Below, one piece after another: positions 59,365-64,000 of a stretch of DNA of 64,000 bases. Made by a program: the position numbers and the translations under genes. The stretch spans positions 248,001-312,000 of the forward strand of contig CAYRUO010000002.1 in NCBI GenBank assembly GCA_964427505.1. The letters are read 5' to 3'. Source of the DNA: Thermanaerothrix sp034436175. GTDB taxonomy: Bacteria; Chloroflexota; Anaerolineae; Anaerolineales; Anaerolineaceae. The notes under the pieces were generated by a model. The model was not told the origin of the DNA and did no database searches. It saw only the letters and a list, made by a program, of their open reading frames with translations. Numbering within the stretch: the stretch's first letter is position 1; every line of letters begins with the position of its first letter.

Positions 59365-61728
59365 ATGAGCCCAGTAGATCAATTACTCTCACTCATTATC
59401 ACGCCACCAGGGAATCTCCTTTTCCACCTAGTCCTGGCTTTTTCCGTTTTATTCGCTCTGCAGAGCGTCACTTTATGGCCTGTCGAACGATTTCCGATTC
59501 CACGCCGAACCCTTTACCTGGGGCTAACAATCATCCTGGGGGGTCAAATCTTACTTTTCACAAGCGCCGCTCTGGCCTGGCAAAATCTTATCCCATCCCG
59601 ACCGATCCTTCCGTCCTTGGAACGAATGATTTCAGCCCTCACGCTGTTCTGGTTAGGGCGATTTTGGCTACTTCCCTTGCCCAATCCTCGCGCAGACCGC
59701 CTCAGCCTGGTGATAACATTGCTGTTTCCTCTCCTCTTTCTGGTCGAAGTTTTTCTCACGCATCCTTTGGGAACCACATCGCCTTATAACGCTACGCAAT
59801 TCGATCGGATTTGGGGTGGCCTTATCGTTGCACTTGCCGTAGCCATCCTTATCACGGCTCTTCTACGCCCCCATCGCAACCTAGCAAGTGAGGGATTCGT
59901 CCTCACCGGGCTTATCTTGACTGGCGGGTTACTCCATTTTGCCTTGGACTCATCACAATCAGATGTACCAGCCATCTTGCGCTTAACTCAAATGTGTGCG
60001 TTTCCGCTTTTACCCGCGATGATCCAGCGCGCAATGCGCTTAAATGCACCCTCACTATCTTTAGAAATCCGTCAGGAATCCGCTCAATCCGCCGTCTCAC
60101 CCTCAACGCCTTCCATCCAAAGCATCTTCTATTGGAGCGATGTGGCCCGCAATATCGGAAAAGGCGACCTTCTCCAGGAATTATCCCGTGCAATCGCTCA
60201 CACCTTCCGCGCCGATCTTTCCCTGTTCTTGCGTCAGGACACGGAAAATCCCGAACGCTTGAGATTAGAAGCGGGTTACGATTTGGTACGAGATGAGCCT
60301 ATCGGGCAGAATCACGCTTCGGCAGTGCGCTTCTCCAAATTATCCAATGCCCTAAACTTCAAAAAACCCTTACTGGTTCCAAGCGAATCCACCGGGGATG
60401 AAGGTCAAGCCTTAGCCGCCCTGCTTGGTTTGGAGCATATTGGCTCGATGCTCGCCGTTCCCTTCCAACTCCCTGGATCGGACAGTGGATTGTTGCTCTT
60501 GCTCACCCCTTACTCAAACCGCGCTTGGACTCCTGAGGAACAAACCCGCTTACAAACACTGATCCAAAAGATGACCGCCATTCTCAACCTGGATGCAGAA
60601 TATCGTTATCTGAAGAGTCATACAGCCCACATGGAACAGCAATTACGTACGCTCCAAGATAAACTTGATCTTTTGCAAAAAGAGAACGAAGCCCTCCAGA
60701 AATCTCTCGGTACGATGCAGACTTCAATAGGCATTCCCGCCAACGATTTGGAAGCGCTCCTCAACTTACAACGCGCATCTCAGGACACCATTGAAGCCCT
60801 CCAAGCCGAAAATCGCGCACTAAAAGAAATGCTTGCCGAAAGCCAGCAAAAATTGCCTTCTAGTGCTGAAATTGAGCACCTTGAAAACGAACTCCGTTCT
60901 ACACTCGAAGAAATCGCCCGCCTACAAAATGCTTTGGCCGAAGCCAACATTCAAATCCTTAAACTCCAGCAAAGCGCCAAACAGCCTTATGGACTGCCTC
61001 CTGCACAGCAAGAAGTATTGGTCTCTTTGATTCAGGAAATGCGACAACCGCTTTCTTCTATCCTTGGGTATGTGGATTTGTTAATGGGAGAAACCATCGG
61101 TATATTGGGCGCTCTTCAGCGAAAGTTTTTGGAACGCACACGAATAGCCACAATTAAAACCCGCGATTTGCTCGAGCAACTCCTTGAAGTCGTTTCCTCT
61201 CTTACTCAGCAATCCCCTGAAATGATAAGCGCAACGACCGAAGTTGGCCCGATCATTGATCAAGTCTTAAATGACCTTGCGCCTCAATTCCAGCAGTATG
61301 AAATTAGCATTCGACTAGATCTCCCTTCAGAATTACCCAAAGTGCGCCTAAACCCGGATAACCTTTACCAGATCCTTATCCAAGTTCTACAGCAGATGAT
61401 CAAGAATATATCTATCGAAAGCGAACTCACCCTGAATGCCCTTACTGATATGGGTTCTAATGCGTCACCTTTCCTCGTTTTCCAGATTTCAACCGCACCC
61501 TGGGAAAATGAAAGGAACTTATCGCGTCGGAAGTTGTATAGCATCTCTTCCATTGAGATACCACGGTCGCAAATCGGTAAAGAAGAATTAAATCTTGGGC
61601 TCGTCAAAGCCCTCATTGAAGCCAACGGCGGCCGAGTGTATGTAGACAGCGATGAATTCACCCATGCTACGGTTGTAAATATCCTTCTCCCCATTGAAAC
61701 TTCTTCTCTGGCAGATAAGATCTCATGA
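59365..61728 (+). CDS. Membrane sensor resembling a histidine kinase, lacking the phospho-His
   Basis: The 787-aa protein has about seven N-terminal membrane helices (about 15-235), a GAF-like domain (about 265-410), a long coiled coil (about 420-545) and a DHp/ATPase-like C-terminus (about 550-780). The H box reads IQEMRQPLSSILGY: Gln557 stands where His is phosphorylated. The G1 Asp-x-Gly box is absent and the N box is poor (IKNISIESE). The G2-like region (GLVKALIEANGGRVYVDS) is better preserved. It is therefore likely a pseudokinase or signalling scaffold. A LysM gene overlaps its stop (ATGA). Confidence 0.82.
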   Translation: MSPVDQLLSLIITPPGNLLFHLVLAFSVLFALQSVTLWPVERFPIPRRTLYLGLTIILGGQILLFTSAALAWQNLIPSRPILPSLERMISALTLFWLGRFWLLPLPNPRADRLSLVITLLFPLLFLVEVFLTHPLGTTSPYNATQFDRIWGGLIVALAVAILITALLRPHRNLASEGFVLTGLILTGGLLHFALDSSQSDVPAILRLTQMCAFPLLPAMIQRAMRLNAPSLSLEIRQESAQSAVSPSTPSIQSIFYWSDVARNIGKGDLLQELSRAIAHTFRADLSLFLRQDTENPERLRLEAGYDLVRDEPIGQNHASAVRFSKLSNALNFKKPLLVPSESTGDEGQALAALLGLEHIGSMLAVPFQLPGSDSGLLLLLTPYSNRAWTPEEQTRLQTLIQKMTAILNLDAEYRYLKSHTAHMEQQLRTLQDKLDLLQKENEALQKSLGTMQTSIGIPANDLEALLNLQRASQDTIEALQAENRALKEMLAESQQKLPSSAEIEHLENELRSTLEEIARLQNALAEANIQILKLQQSAKQPYGLPPAQQEVLVSLIQEMRQPLSSILGYVDLLMGETIGILGALQRKFLERTRIATIKTRDLLEQLLEVVSSLTQQSPEMISATTEVGPIIDQVLNDLAPQFQQYEISIRLDLPSELPKVRLNPDNLYQILIQVLQQMIKNISIESELTLNALTDMGSNASPFLVFQISTAPWENERNLSRRKLYSISSIEIPRSQIGKEELNLGLVKALIEANGGRVYVDSDEFTHATVVNILLPIETSSLADKIS

Positions 61729-62537
61729 GAAAATGGTCAGTGCTTTGGCCAGGACTGGGGTGGGGCATTCTTTCCACACTTCTTGTAATGGGAGCGCTCG
61801 TTATTGCGGGCAATGACTCAAAATCCATCGTTCCCAGGCTATCGCCTGCTCTGCCGACCCCCAATCTCACTCCCATCCTTTTGCCTATTGGAACGCCAAT
61901 CACCTTCATAACCGCAACGCCTCACACCGAACAAACCTGTCTGATCCCGAGTAACTGGGTTCCTCACGAAGTGCAACCCGGGGAAACGCTAGAACATTTC
62001 GCTTTACAAGCGGGTCTACCCATTGAACAACTCATGGCGGCTAACTGCCTGATCAGTCCGAACCTCATGCCAGACACCATCTTATACCTACCTGCATCAA
62101 CGGTAACACCTCTGACAGATAACTTGGCTAGCCCAACCGTTACCGGTTGTGTTTTCCCACCCGGTTGGATCTTTTATCGGGTTCAACATGGAGACACATT
62201 AACGCGCATCAGCGGGTTATACGGGATTAGTGTCTGGCAGTTGAAACAGGCCAACTGTCTGGAAACTGACACAATTATCACGGGTCAATATTTACGAGTA
62301 CCCAATGTTGCCACACGTACCTTCACACCGACAGCGTCGCCTCAGCCCGAGATCCAACTCCCAAGCGATACTCCAATACCTCCCACTGTGACCCATACTT
62401 TGGTAACACCGACGGTTACCCCTCTACCAACCGAAACCCCCACCCCAACAGCATCTTTAACCCCATCCTCAACCCTAACTGAAACACCAACACCCACTTC
62501 AACAGAAATAACGATGGCGTTTGAAACCATCTCCTAA
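61725..62537 (+). CDS. Membrane-anchored LysM-like protein with Thr/Pro tail
   Basis: The 270-aa protein has an N-terminal membrane helix (about 9-28), a Pro/Thr-rich spacer and two LysM-like domains. They start at VPHEVQPGETLEHFALQAGLP and at FYRVQHGDTLTRISGLYGIS; each has a nearby conserved NC pair (MAANCL, KQANCL). The C-terminal 70 residues are a Thr/Pro-rich low-complexity tail. It probably binds cell-wall glycan outside the membrane. The ATG overlaps the upstream kinase stop as ATGA, so the sensor and this wall protein are translated together. Confidence 0.85.
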   Translation: MRKWSVLWPGLGWGILSTLLVMGALVIAGNDSKSIVPRLSPALPTPNLTPILLPIGTPITFITATPHTEQTCLIPSNWVPHEVQPGETLEHFALQAGLPIEQLMAANCLISPNLMPDTILYLPASTVTPLTDNLASPTVTGCVFPPGWIFYRVQHGDTLTRISGLYGISVWQLKQANCLETDTIITGQYLRVPNVATRTFTPTASPQPEIQLPSDTPIPPTVTHTLVTPTVTPLPTETPTPTASLTPSSTLTETPTPTSTEITMAFETIS

Positions 62538-62603
62538 ATTGAAACTTTTTGCCAGTCATAAACGTCATATAATAAACAAATCCCAGATATAAGTGTTTAG
62601 GCT

Positions 62604-63632
62604 ATGAAAAAATTCTTGGTCCTTCTTGCTCTGCCCATACTCATTCTCATTTCAATCCTGGCGTGCAATTTGCCAGCGCAAATTACCGGCCAAAGTGGTG
62701 CTATACCCATTGCCCAACAATGGGTTACCGTTGCTCCTAACGCCACAGCCACCCCAACGCCGTTTCTTCCTCAAACTGCTACCCCTCAACCCCTTCTCAC
62801 TCCAACCTCGATCGAACCGACACTAACTCCAACCGTAACTCCTATACCCTGGGAAATTATTCCCGCCGATGGACAAGTCAATATTCTCGTGTTAGGCTCA
62901 GATTGGCGCCCTGGGGCCGGCTACCGTACCGATGTCATCCTACTGGTCTCGCTCAATCCCAAACTGGGAACGGCCAGCTTGGTTTCATTCCCTCGCGATC
63001 TCTATGTAGATATTCCAGGACGAGGAAAAAACCGTATCAATACCGCCCATCCAGCTGGTGGGTTTCCGCTGACCGTGGCGACCTTCCAAAAGAACTTCGG
63101 AATCACGATTGATTATTATGTACTCACCAACTTCCAGGGGTTTGTTAACATTGTGGATAGCCTAGGTGGCATTGACGTCTATGCCGCTAAGAATCTCACC
63201 GATCAATGTAAACTTCCTCAGGCTCAAAACGGTTATTGCTCAGTTGGCCCCGGTTTGGTCCACATGGATGGGCAGACCGCTTTGTGGTATGTGCGCTCGC
63301 GTTACAGCACCAGCGACTTTGATCGCACGCGTCGCGAACAGGAAGTGTTAATTGCGCTGTTCAACAAACTAATGAGCCTAAATGCGATTGCCCGCGCGCC
63401 GGAACTCTACGAATATTATCGCTCTAGTGTAGAGACCAACCTTCCCCTTGACGTCGCGCTCTCGTTGGCGCCCCTCGCCCCTCAATTGTTGGCCGATCCC
63501 TCGCGCATCCAACGTTTCACAATTGGTCCCGGGCTGGTGACTCCTTACACGACCGAGAGCGGCGCTTACGTCCTCATTCCTAATGTCGAAGCCATCCGTG
63601 AAATCTTACGTCAAGCTCTGAACGCACAATAA
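62604..63632 (+). CDS. LytR-CpsA-Psr (LCP) family lipoprotein
   Basis: The 342-aa protein has an N-terminal signal segment ending in a lipobox, SILAC, with Cys21. A Thr/Pro-rich spacer (about 45-85) precedes an LCP catalytic domain (about 88-335). NILVLGSDWRPG, RTDVILLVS, SFPRDLYVDIPGRGKNRIN and the VDSLGGIDVYA segment give the key Arg and Asp residues. LCP enzymes attach glycopolymers to the peptidoglycan. A TATAAT lies at 62568-62573 without a good -35. A terminator follows the gene. Confidence 0.92.
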   Translation: MKKFLVLLALPILILISILACNLPAQITGQSGAIPIAQQWVTVAPNATATPTPFLPQTATPQPLLTPTSIEPTLTPTVTPIPWEIIPADGQVNILVLGSDWRPGAGYRTDVILLVSLNPKLGTASLVSFPRDLYVDIPGRGKNRINTAHPAGGFPLTVATFQKNFGITIDYYVLTNFQGFVNIVDSLGGIDVYAAKNLTDQCKLPQAQNGYCSVGPGLVHMDGQTALWYVRSRYSTSDFDRTRREQEVLIALFNKLMSLNAIARAPELYEYYRSSVETNLPLDVALSLAPLAPQLLADPSRIQRFTIGPGLVTPYTTESGAYVLIPNVEAIREILRQALNAQ

Positions 63633-63658
63633 ATCTTAACCTCTATACCCCATAATAA

Positions 63659-63694
63659 GACCAAACCCTCTGTAAAGAGGTTCTGGTCGTTTTC
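63659..63694 (+). terminator. Terminator of the LCP gene
   Basis: A stem with a mismatched middle (GACCAAACCCTCT with AGAGGTTCTGGTC) and a 4-nt loop is followed by GTTTTCC. Confidence 0.7.
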
Positions 63695-63706
63695 CTTAAA
63701 GGCTAC

Positions 63707-63712
63707 TATAAT
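63707..63712 (+). promoter_or_regulatory. -10 box of the recombinase gene
   Basis: A perfect TATAAT lies 33 bp before the ATG. The -35 is weak. Confidence 0.45.
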
Positions 63713-63745
63713 TTATTCATCTATACGAAAATACGGAGCCAATTC

Positions 63746-64000
63746 ATGAACGAACATTACGAAATCCCCTCTCACATTACAGCGCAAACCCCCTTAATCC
63801 CCATTATTCGTGCTTGGGAAATCTACCTTCAGGATCAAGGCAAATCTCCGTATACGATCAAATCTTTTACCAGCGATCTCTCATTGCTAGCATCCTACCT
63901 TCCCCCAGACCGTGCTGTTGGAGAAATATCCACACGAGAATTAAATAATTTCTTGAGTTGGTTGCAACACGGGCGCGGCGTCCCCTGTAGTCCCAAAAGC
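63746..64000 (+). CDS. Tyrosine recombinase/integrase, N-terminal part (runs off the window)
   Basis: The first 85 residues are visible and the frame is open at the window edge. RAWEIYLQDQGKSPYTIKSF and then DLSLLASYL match the SAM-like core-binding domain of XerC/XerD-type recombinases. The catalytic domain with Arg-His-Arg-Tyr would lie beyond the window. CGGAGCC lies upstream of the ATG. It could be the chromosomal Xer recombinase or an integrase; no attachment site or phage gene is seen here, which slightly favours a Xer-like role. Confidence 0.75.
   Translation, partial: MNEHYEIPSHITAQTPLIPIIRAWEIYLQDQGKSPYTIKSFTSDLSLLASYLPPDRAVGEISTRELNNFLSWLQHGRGVPCSPKS

Noticed and set aside
62340..62520. 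Thr/Pro/Ser-rich tail as a repeat element
   Set aside because: It is a protein linker-type tail; no exact DNA repeat unit.
63746..64000. Integrase as sign of a prophage or genomic island
   Set aside because: Only the N-terminal part is seen and no att site, phage gene or composition change accompanies it.

Overview
This window reads as a continuous stretch of chromosome from a free-living bacterium, most likely a member of the Chloroflexota, class Anaerolineae. This is an inference. It rests on gene content I associate with that group: a transaldolase/glucose-6-phosphate isomerase fusion, a type 2 isopentenyl-diphosphate isomerase beside a prenyl synthase, a compact Tad pilus locus without a secretin, LysM proteins with long Thr/Pro linkers, and multi-GAF signalling proteins. 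No rRNA, phage, insertion sequence or CRISPR array was seen. Base composition looks even throughout, at roughly half G+C by eye.

Layout. Positions 1-6000 hold the end of a membrane protein, a HAD-like protein, a DegV protein, an alpha-oxoamine synthase resembling serine palmitoyltransferase, a ROK fructokinase and an anchored protein of unknown function. Positions 6000-11400 are a minus-strand pentose phosphate operon (tkt, rpiB, tal-pgi). Positions 11400-14510 are a copper efflux operon (csoR, copZ-like, copA) with a visible operator and a terminator. Positions 14600-20700 hold a TlpA-like thioredoxin, a divergent Lgt homologue, folate genes (PTR1/FolM-like reductase, FolB-FolK fusion, FolE), isoprenoid genes and an acyl carrier protein. 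sucCD and an SPFH/helix-turn-helix pair follow.

Positions 24800-31200 are a Tad/Flp pilus locus: two very small pilin genes, cpaB, cpaE, tadA, tadB and tadC. Positions 31200-49900 hold housekeeping genes: comF, hpf, efp, ftsH, tRNA-Leu, tig, clpP, rlmN, ftsY, prfB with a programmed frameshift, pfkA, relA/spoT and moeA. A VKOR-type thiol oxidase then precedes a small Cys-rich, very acidic protein. Positions 50200-63600 hold an MFS transporter and several envelope proteins (beta-propeller, LysM, FtsB-like, LytR-CpsA-Psr). They also hold a partner-switching module (STAS, RsbW-like kinase, multi-GAF PP2C phosphatase) and a membrane sensor that looks like a histidine kinase without its histidine. 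The window ends inside a tyrosine recombinase gene.

The observations I rate highest are the apparent histidine pseudokinase, the paired mini-pilins with a 17-bp hairpin between them, the Lgt-like protein lacking its key motif, the SPFH-excisionase fusion, the SPT-like enzyme, and the small acidic Cys protein behind VKOR. No clearly new multigene system stood out. Function calls come from motif recognition by eye, without database searches.
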